Below are positions 53,879 to 63,354 of a stretch of 64,000 bases of DNA, one piece after another. The stretch covers positions 1 to 64,000 of the forward strand of contig QNGA01000013.1 of NCBI GenBank assembly GCA_003298465.1, given 5' to 3'. Position 1 is the first letter of the stretch. The number at the start of each line of letters is the position of its first letter. This stretch comes from a halophilic archaeon. Lineage in GTDB: Archaea; Halobacteriota; Halobacteria; Halobacteriales; Haladaptataceae. Both the position numbers and the translations under genes were made by a program. The notes below the pieces were generated by a model, which saw only the letters and a list, made by a program, of their open reading frames with translations, had not been told where the DNA came from and ran no database searches.

Positions 53879-54535
53879 GTGTCTGACGGAAACCAGCAGC
53901 TCGACCGAGACGTCGATGGATCGGCGATAGATGGACTCCGTGACGAGGTTGCAGCCAACCGCGACCCCCAATACGACATTGACCCACTGTTCGTCAACCG
54001 CTGGTCGCCACGCGCTATGACTGGCGAGACACTCCCTGAAGAGGAACTCATGGCGCTGTTCGAGGCCGCACGGTGGGCGCCATCCTCATACAATAACCAA
54101 CATTGGCGATTCATCTATGCCGAACCGACTGACGACAACTGGGATGCATTCGTCGACCTCCTCGCAGAGGGAAATCAGCCGTGGGCCGAGGACGCTGCTG
54201 CACTCGTCATCATCATCTCGAAGACAACCTTCGACTTCAATGACGAGTATGCACCCACGCACTCGCTCGACACTGGCGCTGCCATGGAAAATCTCGCACT
54301 TGAGGCTGCTCGCCGCCGGCTCGTGTTTCATGGGATGCAAGGCTTCGACTATGATGCTGCAGCCGACTACCTCAATCTCTCCGACGAGTACGAGGTTGAA
54401 GCAATGGCTGCAATTGGCGAACGAGCTGCCGAAGAAACACTTCCCGAGGACTATCAAGACCAAGAGGAGCCGAACCAGCGCAAGGACTTAGACGAGATCG
54501 TGTTCAACGGCGACTTCGCTCCGACTGACGAATAG
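53879..54535 (+). CDS. Nitroreductase-family FMN oxidoreductase
   Basis: A 218-residue nitroreductase-like protein from a GTG start. FMN-binding Arg/Ser residues in NRWSPRAMTG, the phosphate-binding ARWAPSSYNNQHWRFIYAE, and the later LDTGAAMENLALEAARRR and GMQGFDYDAA. The family reduces nitro compounds, quinones or flavins with NAD(P)H, usually as a dimer in the cytoplasm. The C-terminus is extended by an acidic tail. Its last 48 bases overlap the antisense zinc-ribbon remnant. Confidence 0.85.
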   Translation: MSDGNQQLDRDVDGSAIDGLRDEVAANRDPQYDIDPLFVNRWSPRAMTGETLPEEELMALFEAARWAPSSYNNQHWRFIYAEPTDDNWDAFVDLLAEGNQPWAEDAAALVIIISKTTFDFNDEYAPTHSLDTGAAMENLALEAARRRLVFHGMQGFDYDAAADYLNLSDEYEVEAMAAIGERAAEETLPEDYQDQEEPNQRKDLDEIVFNGDFAPTDE

Positions 54536-54694
54536 GCCAAGCAGTGTTTCGTCTCCCGAATGCTTGCTCACGATTGTTCTCCTCTGTCCATCAGGCGCAG
54601 CGTCGAGCGTGGTCCCGCACTGCCGGCATTCGATCACCATATCTGGGTCCTCACTGGTCGTCAGTACCTGCCGGACCCGCGAGAGCACACTCAT
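54488..54694 (-). pseudogene. Truncated zinc-ribbon gene (copy of 39204-39359)
   Basis: The first 35 codons match the intact gene (SVLSRVRQVLTTSEDPDMV, IECRQCGTTLD). The sequence diverges after APDG, and the second Cys pair is lost. The reading frame then continues through unrelated sequence to 54488, antisense to the end of the nitroreductase. The upstream 40 bases are also shared with the gene at 39204. Confidence 0.7.
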
Positions 54695-54956
54695 ACTGTC
54701 GCTGTTTGGCTTCGACTCACATACATCGTTCGAAACCGAAACCAACCGTACCATGGTCTGTTCCGGCCCCGCCCCCGATTATAACCACAATTAGCTAGCG
54801 ACTGAACTGTTGAACGCATCTAGCCGAATAGCATGTGTCTACTACCCCTACAGTGTGAGCAAGATCAACTGTGCCAAATATGAGTGTGGGACACTGACGG
54901 TGGATTCATACGTGTCAGTCGGCACGTTTTTGGGACCGGGACGGGGACACTGATGT

Positions 54957-55337
54957 ATGGCTGACGATACTACTGATACACAGGACGAGCACTCGGAAGA
55001 CACAACAGATTCCCAGGACGACGCTGAGGAACAATCATTCCGTGAACGCGTCGAGGAAATGCGCGAGCAACGAAGTGAGGAGGGTGAGGAAGACAGCGAG
55101 CGACCTAACGATCCCTTCGGTGGCGGTGGGCCTGGAATGGGTGGTATGGGCGGCGGGAATCCCATGGCACAGATGATGGGTGGAATGATGGGCGGTGGTG
55201 GTCCCGGCGGCCCACCTGGTGCGAGCGAAGGTAGCAGTAACGAGGAACTCGTCAAAGAAGTTCGCCAACTTCGCGACGAGGTCCGCGACGTTACCCGCCA
55301 GCTCCAGCGGATCGCCGATGCAGTTGAAGATACGTAG
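54957..55337 (+). CDS. Acidic protein with a Gly/Met-rich core and coiled-coil end
   Basis: A 126-residue protein. Residues 1-50 are very acidic (DDTTDTQDEHSEDTTDSQDD); 51-90 are a Gly/Met-rich, low-complexity stretch (GMGGMGGGNPMAQMMGGMMG) like the tail of the thermosome at 39688. The end is a short charged helix with heptad character (ELVKEVRQLRDEVRDVTRQL). It is soluble and probably disordered in the first two thirds. Function unknown; chaperone-related interaction is a possibility only. Confidence 0.6.
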   Translation: MADDTTDTQDEHSEDTTDSQDDAEEQSFRERVEEMREQRSEEGEEDSERPNDPFGGGGPGMGGMGGGNPMAQMMGGMMGGGGPGGPPGASEGSSNEELVKEVRQLRDEVRDVTRQLQRIADAVEDT

Positions 55338-55461
55338 TGAGACACGTTTCACTGGCCCGCACGTTAGCTGGGATAAACATGGCCACATTGATCACCGCTA
55401 CTGGCGGTGGGGGAAATGTGGCGTTGAGACCATTGATAAACCCGCTCGAACACGACCGTGA
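55338..55461 (+). pseudogene. SWIM gene fragment, C-terminal (copy 5)
   Basis: Immediately after the acidic protein stop: ETRFTGPHVSWDKHGHIDHR, YWRWGKCGVETIDKPARTRP, matching the C-terminus of the SWIM protein (ITGPHVGHDKDGNIDHRYWR, CEHCRTETTDKRVLD). The first Cys of CEHC is changed to Gly. The SWIM motif itself is missing. The remaining stretch to 55639 carries no gene. Confidence 0.65.
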
Positions 55462-55639
55462 AGCTCCTCTGTCCTCGTATTGACTCTTGCTTTTGGGGTT
55501 GAATAGCAAATGCCTTTGCTCTTTGGAGGCTGAATTATTGACTAGCTATGACTGCAGTCCTCAATCCAGTACGGCAGGACCATATCCGATACCGAATCGA
55601 TACGAAACCGTGTTGTTACTTGACAGTTAATCTCAATCA

Positions 55640-58510
55640 ATGACAGCTTCTTCTACAGTGCTCGATTCATCTCATGTTCTGCTTGTCGGGACAAGCAGGT
55701 GGATCGAGGAGTTCGCGGAGATGCTGGAGAGCCGTACCGAAGCAACTATTCGAATGGTTGGAACAGCAGCGAAGGCACTCGACATATTCCGTGATGAAAC
55801 AACTGACTGTATTGTCAATGAGTATACACTCGACGAGATAACGGGCGTGGGACTATTGAGGGAGATCCGAGACGAAACGACAACTCTTCCCGTAATATTA
55901 GGCACTGTTTCTGGAAGCGAAACAATCGCCAGCGAGGCTATTGGGGCCGGTGCCACCGATTATATTGCACTAACTGAGACAGACGACCAGACAATTGAGG
56001 AATTGCTAGAGCGGACTGAGCGCGCCGTCCGATCGGCGCGGCGGACCGCCACCCAACGAAAGCGAGCCAGGCAGTTCGACGCGATATTTAATGATGCGCA
56101 GACGGCAACGTGGGTTCTCGACCCAGATGGTTCACTTGTCCGCGTGAATCAGACTGCATGTGAGATGATCGACGAGGATGTCCAAACAATCGTCGGCGAA
56201 CCCTTTTGGACACTCCCATGGTGGTCGCAAACGGACGGAATGAAGACGGACGTGCAACAGATTGTGGCAAAAGCACGCAATGGGTCGTTTGGAAATGTGG
56301 TCGTCTCACAGCCGCCGCATACCGATAATCCGCGGGTCATTGATCTTTCCATCCACCCAGTAGAGAACGAACGCGGGGATCTTGTCTCGATCGTCGTCGA
56401 AGGCGTCGATATCACTGACCGGGTCAACCTTGAACGCAGCCTCCGCCAATCCGAGGAACTCCACCGAGTCACGCTCAATAACATGACCGACACCGTCCTC
56501 ATCACGGACGAAGACGGCGAATACACGTACGTCTGTCCCAATGTACATTTCATCTTCGGCTACACTGCTGACGAAATACGAGACCAAGGGACGATCGAGG
56601 ACCTCCTCGGCGAGGACCTCTTCGACCGTGACGAACTCGCGGAGAGAGGAGTACTCAAAAATATCGAATGCACCGCGACTGACAAAGCGGGGCGTGAGCA
56701 TACGCTGCTGGTCAACGTCCGTGAAGTCTCGATTCAAGACGGGACGCTCCTCTACAGCTGTCGTGATATCACGGAACGCAAACAACGAGAAGAGGCACTT
56801 GCGACGCTTCAGGAAACTGCACGTGATTTCTTGTACGCAGAAACCCACCAAGAAATCGCCCAGCACATCGTTGACGATACACCGGGCGTCGTCAATCTCG
56901 ACGCGAGTGCCGTCTATCTCTTCAATGCCGATACCAACGATCTCAGACCCTCAGCATACTCGGCAATGATGAAGGAATTGAACGGGCCGCTCCCGACCGT
57001 TCACGCAGACGGGGAAACGATCCCCAGTTATAGTTTCGTCGAGAATGAGCCACTGTTTTTCGATGATGTCCACAACGCAGACCGCCTTGAGAATCGGGCA
57101 ACCGATCTTCGGAGTGCGACCTACATACCCCTTGGAAATCACGGTGTGTTCGTTGCTGGTTCAGATCAAGTAGGCGCCTTTGATGAGGTAACTCGAGAAC
57201 TTGCCGACCTACTTGCTGCGACCGCTGAGGCAGCACTTGACCGTGTCACGCGGGAGTCGCGACTCCGTGAACAAGATCGAACGCTCCAGCAGCAAAACGA
57301 GCAACTCACTGAGTTGAACCGCATTAATGAGACGATTCGAGAAATTGATCAAGCACTTGTTCAGGCCGAAACCCGAGAGGCGATCGATCATACCGTCTGT
57401 GAGCTGTTAACTGCCGATGATCGGTACAGTTTTGCCTGGATTGGGACGGTCGATCCAACAACTGACTCCCTCGAACCACGGGCATGGGCTGGTGACGAAC
57501 AAGGGTATCTAGATAGCCAGTCGTTCACCATGGCGGCGTCAGATGTAGAGCCAGCCGGGCAAACTGCGGCAACCGGAGATGTAACGATGGTGACCAACGT
57601 TGCTGCCGGTCTCCGTGACGACCCGTGGCGGAAGGACGCACTCGCTCGTGACTACTTGTCTGTGTTGAGTATTCCGCTTGTGTACAACGATCTTACGCAC
57701 GGCGTTCTAACGGTCTACGCAGCGACCCAAGATGCATTTGACGATACAACCCAAGCAGTGTTGAGGGAACTCGGTGAGACAATTGCCTCTGCAATTAGTG
57801 CTATTGAGCGGAAGAATGCGCTACTTACGACGTCGATGACTCGTGTTGAGTTCGCTATCGACGACCCGGCGTTCGTCCTATCGAGACTTGCACAGGACGT
57901 AGGATGTACACTCTCGTATCAAGGTGGTGTTCAGCAATCCACAGCGGGGAGTGACGTGTTCGTCACCGTCGAAGATGCAGCGGTAGATGATGTCGAAGAG
58001 GCTGCGTCACAACTAGTCGCTATCGATGAGGTGCAACAAATCAGTGCGAATGGCGAGGGCGGCGTCGTGCGGCTACGATTTACGCAGCCGTTTCTTGCTC
58101 TGGAGTTGGCTAACCATGGCGCTGTCTTCCGGGAAGCGACTGCTGATTCAACCACGACGACGCTCGTCATCGATATTCCCGAGAGCATCGACGTTCGAAA
58201 TATCACGCAGCTCGTCCGTGAGACATTTTCTGATGTCGATCTTCGCACTAAGCAGACGCTCGACCAAGCTGTCGAACAGGACCTTCACTCAAAATTGTTT
58301 GATGAACTAACGGACCGGCAACTTGAGGTAATCCAAACGGCGTACTACAGTGGCTTTTTCGAATCACCACGTAAGAACACCGGTGAGGAGGTCGCAGAAA
58401 CACTTGGAATTTCCCCGCCAGCGTTCTATCAACATGCCCGAACCGTTCAGCGGAAACTGTTTACAGTGCTGTTTGACGAGAGCAATCTCTCAGCAACGAC
58501 CCTACCATAG
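55640..58510 (+). CDS. Bacterio-opsin-activator-type sensor regulator (receiver, PAS, GAF, HTH)
   Basis: A 956-residue multi-domain regulator. Residues 1-135 form a receiver-like domain in which the usual phospho-Asp position reads VNEY instead of a V-S-D-Y pattern, so it is a pseudo-receiver. Two PAS domains follow at about 150-275 (FNDAQTATWVLDPDGSLVRV) and 280-400 (LNNMTDTVLITDEDGEY). Two GAF domains follow (about 410-560 and 600-745). The C-terminus has the Bat GAF-HTH module ending LTDRQLEVIQTAYYSGFFES, HARTVQRKLF. A cytoplasmic sensor-transcription regulator, probably sensing redox, light or metabolites; target unknown. Its own promoter region is not clear. Confidence 0.88.
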   Translation: MTASSTVLDSSHVLLVGTSRWIEEFAEMLESRTEATIRMVGTAAKALDIFRDETTDCIVNEYTLDEITGVGLLREIRDETTTLPVILGTVSGSETIASEAIGAGATDYIALTETDDQTIEELLERTERAVRSARRTATQRKRARQFDAIFNDAQTATWVLDPDGSLVRVNQTACEMIDEDVQTIVGEPFWTLPWWSQTDGMKTDVQQIVAKARNGSFGNVVVSQPPHTDNPRVIDLSIHPVENERGDLVSIVVEGVDITDRVNLERSLRQSEELHRVTLNNMTDTVLITDEDGEYTYVCPNVHFIFGYTADEIRDQGTIEDLLGEDLFDRDELAERGVLKNIECTATDKAGREHTLLVNVREVSIQDGTLLYSCRDITERKQREEALATLQETARDFLYAETHQEIAQHIVDDTPGVVNLDASAVYLFNADTNDLRPSAYSAMMKELNGPLPTVHADGETIPSYSFVENEPLFFDDVHNADRLENRATDLRSATYIPLGNHGVFVAGSDQVGAFDEVTRELADLLAATAEAALDRVTRESRLREQDRTLQQQNEQLTELNRINETIREIDQALVQAETREAIDHTVCELLTADDRYSFAWIGTVDPTTDSLEPRAWAGDEQGYLDSQSFTMAASDVEPAGQTAATGDVTMVTNVAAGLRDDPWRKDALARDYLSVLSIPLVYNDLTHGVLTVYAATQDAFDDTTQAVLRELGETIASAISAIERKNALLTTSMTRVEFAIDDPAFVLSRLAQDVGCTLSYQGGVQQSTAGSDVFVTVEDAAVDDVEEAASQLVAIDEVQQISANGEGGVVRLRFTQPFLALELANHGAVFREATADSTTTTLVIDIPESIDVRNITQLVRETFSDVDLRTKQTLDQAVEQDLHSKLFDELTDRQLEVIQTAYYSGFFESPRKNTGEEVAETLGISPPAFYQHARTVQRKLFTVLFDESNLSATTLP

Positions 58511-58634
58511 GGGTTGAATAACTAGCCTATTTTGTAGAGACGACCTTGGTAGTTAACTACCAAATATTCCCTTATACAGTTATTACTCCTTTGTAGAGTA
58601 ACCGGATTCCACTGCCGGTACTCGTGAACCTACC

Positions 58635-58778
58635 ATGAGAGACGGAGATACAACCCCCGAGAAGGAAAGTCCATACGAGTGTTTCGAATGCGGATGCATC
58701 ATCGTTACAGCGAACAACCCTGACCGCTGCCCTGACTGCGGTGGTCCGATGCGGAATCGCCAGACACCGCTTGAATGA
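58635..58778 (+). CDS. Small zinc-ribbon protein, 47 residues, ahead of glutamate dehydrogenase
   Basis: The frame [20 protein letters not shown], then [10 protein letters not shown] and a stop, holds two Cys pairs (CFEC, CPDC) 13 residues apart and ends with ATGA overlap on the dehydrogenase start. It resembles the rubrerythrin-like zinc-ribbon proteins often found in haloarchaea. Co-transcription with gdh suggests a regulatory or accessory role. Confidence 0.7.
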   Translation: MRDGDTTPEKESPYECFECGCIIVTANNPDRCPDCGGPMRNRQTPLE

Positions 58779-60082
58779 CTATGGGATCCAACTCCAACAG
58801 TGCTGGCGACAACACAGAGGACTCGACAGTACAATCCGTTGAACCGGAATCAGCACTCGAAACAGCGCGCCGGCAGCTGTATCACGCAGCAGACCATCTC
58901 AGCATCGATCAGCATATTGTCGAACGACTCAAACACCCGAAAAAAGTCCACGAAGTCACTGTCCCTATCAAACGCGACGATGGAACAGTTGAGGTGTTCA
59001 CGGGCTATCGGGCCCAACACGACAGTGTCAGAGGACCGTTTAAAGGCGGGCTTCGGTACCACCCTGAGGTAACAAGAGACGAATGCGTTGGACTTGGGAT
59101 GTGGATGACGTGGAAATGTGCGGTCATGGACCTCCCATTCGGTGGAGCCAAGGGGGGAGTTGCCGCCAATCCGAAGGAACTGAGTCCAAAAGAAAAAGAG
59201 CGCCTCACGCGTCGGTTTACACAAGAACTCCGCGACGTCATTGGCCCGAACCAAGATATTCCCGCTCCGGACATGGGAACTGGTCCACAGACAATGGCGT
59301 GGCTGATGGACGCCTATTCGATGCAAGAAGGCGAAACAATTCCAGGCATCGTCACCGGCAAGCCACCGGTTGTCGGTGGCAGTGAGGGTCGCGAAGAAGC
59401 ACCGGGACGGAGCGTTGCGATCATCACACAATTGGTCTGTGAGTACTACGACCGCCAGCTCGACGAGACAACGGTTGCAGTACAAGGATATGGGAGTGTC
59501 GGTGCGAATGCTGCCCGACTCCTTGATGAATGGGGAGCGACTATCGTCGCGGTCAGCGACGTAAACGGAGCGATGTACGAGCCGGACGGAATCGATACTG
59601 CCGCTGTACCGTCGCATGATGAAGAGCCGGAAGCCGTCACGAAGTACGCAGATACCGTAATTTCGAACGACGAGTTGCTGACACTCGACGTTGACGTACT
59701 CATCCCCGCTGCTCTGGGGAACGTGATCACCCACGAGAATGCAGAGTCGATCGCTGCTGATGTTGTCGTCGAGGGAGCGAACGGTCCGACCACCTCATCA
59801 GCTGATTCGATTCTTGCCGAGCGAGATGTTGCTGTGATTCCTGACATTCTCGCTAACGCTGGCGGTGTTACAGTCAGTTATTTTGAATGGCTTCAAGACA
59901 TCAATCGTCGGTCGTGGTCGCTTGAACGGGTGAACGATGAACTCGAAGTAGAAATGCAGGCCGCTTGGCGTGCGGTTCGAACGGAATTTGAGAGTCGTGA
60001 CGTTACATGGCGCGATGCGGCTTATATTGTTGCGCTCTCCCGCATCGCGGAAGCACATGAAACACGAGGACTTTGGCCATAA
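58775..60082 (+). CDS. gdhB: Glutamate dehydrogenase
   Basis: A 435-residue Glu/Leu/Phe dehydrogenase-family enzyme: reversible oxidative deamination of glutamate to 2-oxoglutarate. ELFV dimerisation part with [29 protein letters not shown]; the catalytic Lys in PFGGAKGGV; Asp in [19 protein letters not shown]; the Rossmann half [19 protein letters not shown], and [23 protein letters not shown] 58781 is an alternative start. A small zinc-ribbon protein precedes it and a membrane protein follows after 3 nt. Confidence 0.92.
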   Translation: MTMGSNSNSAGDNTEDSTVQSVEPESALETARRQLYHAADHLSIDQHIVERLKHPKKVHEVTVPIKRDDGTVEVFTGYRAQHDSVRGPFKGGLRYHPEVTRDECVGLGMWMTWKCAVMDLPFGGAKGGVAANPKELSPKEKERLTRRFTQELRDVIGPNQDIPAPDMGTGPQTMAWLMDAYSMQEGETIPGIVTGKPPVVGGSEGREEAPGRSVAIITQLVCEYYDRQLDETTVAVQGYGSVGANAARLLDEWGATIVAVSDVNGAMYEPDGIDTAAVPSHDEEPEAVTKYADTVISNDELLTLDVDVLIPAALGNVITHENAESIAADVVVEGANGPTTSSADSILAERDVAVIPDILANAGGVTVSYFEWLQDINRRSWSLERVNDELEVEMQAAWRAVRTEFESRDVTWRDAAYIVALSRIAEAHETRGLWP

Positions 60083-60085
60083 GCA

Positions 60086-60493
60086 ATGAACCGACCCTCC
60101 GCTTTGCGGATACGGCAGCCATCCACTCCACTCGAAAAAGGACTCTATCGGTTGTTCCGACTATCATTGTTCGGTGGCGCAACGGCAACTATTGGCTTCA
60201 TCGGCTACCTTATCGCTGGATTTAGCCTCCATGTAGTCGGACTCTACGTACCGCCGTTTCATGTACTGAGTTTCACAGACCCAATTTTTACGATATTGAG
60301 TTTTCTCGTCGGAGGACTCATTTGTCTTCTATCCGGATCACTAACGCTTCTCACGCTTCTTGTGAATCCGGAGGGTGCAAACGCCGAATTTGTGATATTG
60401 ATAAGTTTAATCGCATTCGGGTTCGGCGCAGCCACCGTCCAAATCACAGTAGGTCCGGTTCAGAACTGTCTCAATGCTATTGGACTGATGTAG
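60086..60493 (+). CDS. Membrane protein, 135 residues
   Basis: Three to four membrane helices: GGATATIGFIGYLIAGFSL, FTILSFLVGGLICLLSGSL (with LTLLTLLV) and FVILISLIAFGFGAATVQI. No family recognised. It follows gdh after 3 nt, so it probably belongs to the same transcript. Confidence 0.6.
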   Translation: MNRPSALRIRQPSTPLEKGLYRLFRLSLFGGATATIGFIGYLIAGFSLHVVGLYVPPFHVLSFTDPIFTILSFLVGGLICLLSGSLTLLTLLVNPEGANAEFVILISLIAFGFGAATVQITVGPVQNCLNAIGLM

Positions 60494-60538
60494 ATTAGCA
60501 AGTCCGATGCAACAATTTAAACATAGCCCCAAGATGCG

Positions 60539-60694
60539 TTTACGGTCGAACAGCGCGTGTTCGTGAATGAAATACAAACCGGGACTGCTCCGAACCAACA
60601 TACCGTTGAACAAGCAGTGACCGTCCAGTAGGTGATTGATGCTATCTATCGGTCAGCGGATACAGAGCAAGCTGTGCAGGTATCGTCGATCTAA
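60539..60694 (+). pseudogene. Gfo/Idh/MocA-type oxidoreductase, C-terminal remnant
   Basis: A 52-codon stretch with one internal stop: FVNEIQTGTAPNQHTVEQAV, then TVQ, stop, VIDAIYRSADTEQAVQVSSI. This is the C-terminal end of sugar dehydrogenase-like Gfo/Idh proteins (typically a DAI-x-x-SA-x-T motif). The rest of the gene is absent. Confidence 0.6.
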
Positions 60695-60699
60695 GTCAA

Positions 60700-61053
60700 T
60701 TAATACGATATCGTTTTGGAAACGGCATACGGCTGTAAAGACGGTTTGAGATATTGAATGTTGGATGTCAGTGAGAGCATGCGCTGATCATACCGACGGG
60801 TTAGGATAACAAGATCGGCATCGACTAAACGAGGGAGATGCTGACGTTCGAGTGAGTTTTGTATATCTTCATAGACATTCGATGGAATCACGTCATGTTG
60901 TGAAGCGGATTCCTTATGGGCGATATGCCGAACAACGTCTGTGAGTGGGAGCGGACGATCATGTTGTAGCAAATAACACAGTAAGTTACGACAACGTAGC
61001 TGCTCACCGAAAACAAAAATATCGCCGGGTGTATCATCGGATATCTTGCTCAT
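60700..61053 (-). CDS. Winged-helix regulator of the DUF7344 type
   Basis: A 117-residue protein, same family as 11899 and 62878: LRCRNLLCYLLQHDRPLPLT, then SLERQHLPRLVDADLVILTR and a short tail. ATG 61053 (MSKISDD) is chosen since the residues upstream are dissimilar. A likely DNA-binding regulator; no sensing motif is visible. Confidence 0.7.
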   Translation of the reverse strand: MSKISDDTPGDIFVFGEQLRCRNLLCYLLQHDRPLPLTDVVRHIAHKESASQHDVIPSNVYEDIQNSLERQHLPRLVDADLVILTRRYDQRMLSLTSNIQYLKPSLQPYAVSKTISY

Positions 61054-61239
61054 TGTTGTTCTCCCTTTCCGAGGGTTGCTCTCTAACAAGATCCAGTTAC
61101 ACGCTAGGCTAGTGATAAATGGGAACAGATATTGTAAGGATGTTGGCTCTGTTTGTGACCTAACTTTACTGATGCCGAAGCACAGGCGAATTAACAAATT
61201 AGCCACTATACCCTTTGAATTCTGTCACTTGCTAATTTA

Positions 61240-61496
61240 TCATAGTCTCCCTCATGTCCACCGGAATGCTCATTGTAATCAAATGTCCGTCGTCAAAGAC
61301 GCCATCACTGACGGCTCGCTTGACGCCTTCCTCTCTAGCGACGACAAGGATGAGACCGGCGAGAACGACACTGCACCATGCGTTACTGGCCGTATGCTGG
61401 CAGCGACAAATACGGCCACTTTTACACTGCTACTGGCGGTGTGAGCAGTGCGGTACAGAGACATCCGACAAACGAACACTCGACAACTGCTGTTAA
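61240..61496 (+). pseudogene. Decayed SWIM zinc-finger gene, C-terminal part (copy 6)
   Basis: Reading across frames: PHVHRNAHCNQMSVVKDAIT, DGSLDAFLSSDDKDE, then DKYGHFYTATGG, and the Cys region near the end. The SWIM motif's final His is lost (CNQ for CKH) and its first Cys pair is missing. A decayed SprT-like gene follows after 20 nt. Confidence 0.65.
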
Positions 61497-61516
61497 TCTC
61501 TTTTCTTCCTTATTGT

Positions 61517-62034
61517 ACGACTCGTCAATAGACGCTTTCAGACGTCGCTAAATAGCGCACGCTCACCGAAAGTATCGACGCAACAACCACCGAACGCGAC
61601 GGTCGCGACGATGTGCTGGAGACCCAGGCCGCCTTGCTCGACCTAGCACGAACGCACGCGGTCGCCGTCGCGACTAAGCACATCCCCGAGTTCCTGTCGA
61701 CTCCATCGACTGAAAAATAGCAGAGCAGGCCCAGCGACAGGCTGGCGTCACCGAATACGACCCAGACACTGAGTCGGTCACGATTCGACTCACCTGGGAC
61801 GTCTATCAAGAATTCGGCTGGGAGCAATACAGTAAGACTGTCCGGCACGAACTCGTCCACGCCTGGCAGTACTGGCGCTTTGACGAGGCGGCTCACGGTG
61901 AGACATTCGCTCGCTAGACCGACCGCCTCGACGTCGCCCAGCACTGCCAGCGATTCACGTCGCCCAACTGGTGGCTGGTCTGCGTGGACTGCGGTGAACG
62001 TAGTAGAGCGATCGACTTCCTGTGGGCAGTATAA
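61517..62034 (+). pseudogene. Decayed SprT-like gene (copy 5)
   Basis: The frame starts with ACG in place of ATG and reads SIDATTTERDGRDDVLETQA, then, after one deletion near 61705, GVTEYDPDTESVTIRLTWDV, KTVRHELVHAWQYWRFDEA (intact HExxH) and FTSPNWWLVCVDCGER, ending 62034 in GlnLys-like truncated tail. Stops occur at TAG in place of CAG (twice), TGA in place of TGG, and TAG in place of TGG. Non-functional. Confidence 0.8.
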
Positions 62035-62159
62035 GCGGCAGTGAAATGATTAGAGGCCATCAACGGGTGGAATGGACCAACCGTTGCTGCCGCTTAAACA
62101 ACGGCATAGATGCTCTCATCCGCCAAGTTACTAAGTTGCTGTACAGAGTAATTGGCTGT

Positions 62160-62819
62160 ATGGCGGTCACTGTTGAGCTGTCGCTTCCCCCGGAGAATTT
62201 TCCGTTAGGATCAATGCTCACCGCTGGAACTGACCTCCATATCGAATTCGAGCGAGTTGTCCCAGTTGGTGCAGATGTGGTTCCCATCTTTTGGGCGTGG
62301 AACGGCGATTTAGAGGCCTTCGAACAGCGCGTTCGAGACGACACCAACGTTGAGCAATTCGTTGCAATCGATCAGGTGGATGACCGTCGCTTGTACCTCC
62401 TCAATTGGGATATCCCAGCCGGGGCCTTCTTCGGAGCACTCACCACCGCGGAAGGGATTATTCGAAATGCACACGGGTATAGTAACGAAAATTGGGAGTT
62501 CGAATTGTTGTTCCCCTCGCACGACCATCTGACGCGATTTCATAACGTGAGCCGGAACAACGAGATCGAGTATACACTCGGCAAAATGCAGTCACTGAGA
62601 GATGCTGGGGCGTCGCAACTCGCAAACGTCGTCACTGATAAGCAACGTGAGGCGCTCGTGCTTGCGTTCCAACATGGCTATTTCATGACGCCCCGGCAGG
62701 TGACACTCTCGGAATTGGCGACCGAACTTGATATCACCCAGCAGTCGTTGTCCAATCGGATTCGAAACGGCATCGAAGCGATCGTGGAGTATGTGTTGTT
62801 CAGTGTCTCCAATCGCTGA
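62160..62819 (+). CDS. Bacterio-opsin-activator-type HTH regulator
   Basis: A 219-residue protein with an N-terminal sensor-like part (LSLPPENFPLGSMLTAGTDL; IPAGAFFGALTTAEGIIRNA) and the HTH-10 module (LTDKQREALVLAFQHGYF-like VTDKQREALVLAFQHGYFMT; LSELATELDITQQSLSNRIR). ATG 62160 starts the family sequence; upstream sequence is SprT remnant. A transcriptional regulator without a recognised ligand. Confidence 0.8.
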   Translation: MAVTVELSLPPENFPLGSMLTAGTDLHIEFERVVPVGADVVPIFWAWNGDLEAFEQRVRDDTNVEQFVAIDQVDDRRLYLLNWDIPAGAFFGALTTAEGIIRNAHGYSNENWEFELLFPSHDHLTRFHNVSRNNEIEYTLGKMQSLRDAGASQLANVVTDKQREALVLAFQHGYFMTPRQVTLSELATELDITQQSLSNRIRNGIEAIVEYVLFSVSNR

Positions 62820-62850
62820 CTGTCAACCTCGTTTCAGTTCTTCCGACTGG

Positions 62851-62857
62851 TTTAAAC
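62851..62857 (+). promoter_or_regulatory. TATA-like box for the regulator at 62878
   Basis: TTTAAAC lies 21-27 nt ahead of the ATG, fitting a leaderless start. Confidence 0.4.
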
Positions 62858-62877
62858 AACTTTGTTAGAACAGACCA

Positions 62878-63303
62878 ATGGCTTATAGAACGCGCCCCAA
62901 TAGTATCCACGAAATGGGCTCTTCCTCGGACGATGACGACCCACGGTTGTCGCTCGACGAATTATTGAAGCTCCTCGCTGATACACAACGACAACAGATT
63001 CTCCGGTACCTCATCGAGAATGCTGACCGGCCTGTCCCGCTTGAAGCACTCATGGAGCATCTCAACACATCTGCCTGTGATGCGACAACCAAGCCAATGC
63101 AAGCTCCTGATCGAGATCGTCTCTTTATTCAGCTTCATCATCTTCAACTTCCGAAACTAGCGGACTATGGACTCATCGAGTACAATTCCTCACTCCAGCT
63201 TGTTTCGTATCTTGAAGAGCCACGTGTTGAGGCATTGCTATACGCAGAACCGATCGCTAGTGATGGAAACAAGGAGGACAATGGGGACAATCAAAATCCG
63301 TAG
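62878..63303 (+). CDS. Winged-helix regulator of the DUF7344 type
   Basis: A 141-residue protein: LSLDELLKLLADTQRQQILR, YLIENADRPVPLEALMEHL, FIQLHHLQLPKLADYGLIEY, the same layout as the genes at 11899 and 60700. It follows the Bat-type regulator after 58 nt and may be controlled with it. Confidence 0.75.
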   Translation: MAYRTRPNSIHEMGSSSDDDDPRLSLDELLKLLADTQRQQILRYLIENADRPVPLEALMEHLNTSACDATTKPMQAPDRDRLFIQLHHLQLPKLADYGLIEYNSSLQLVSYLEEPRVEALLYAEPIASDGNKEDNGDNQNP

Positions 63304-63354
63304 TTCTTGTATCCCACCGCTTTTCACAGGCCGAACTCCCTCATATCTGCCTGT

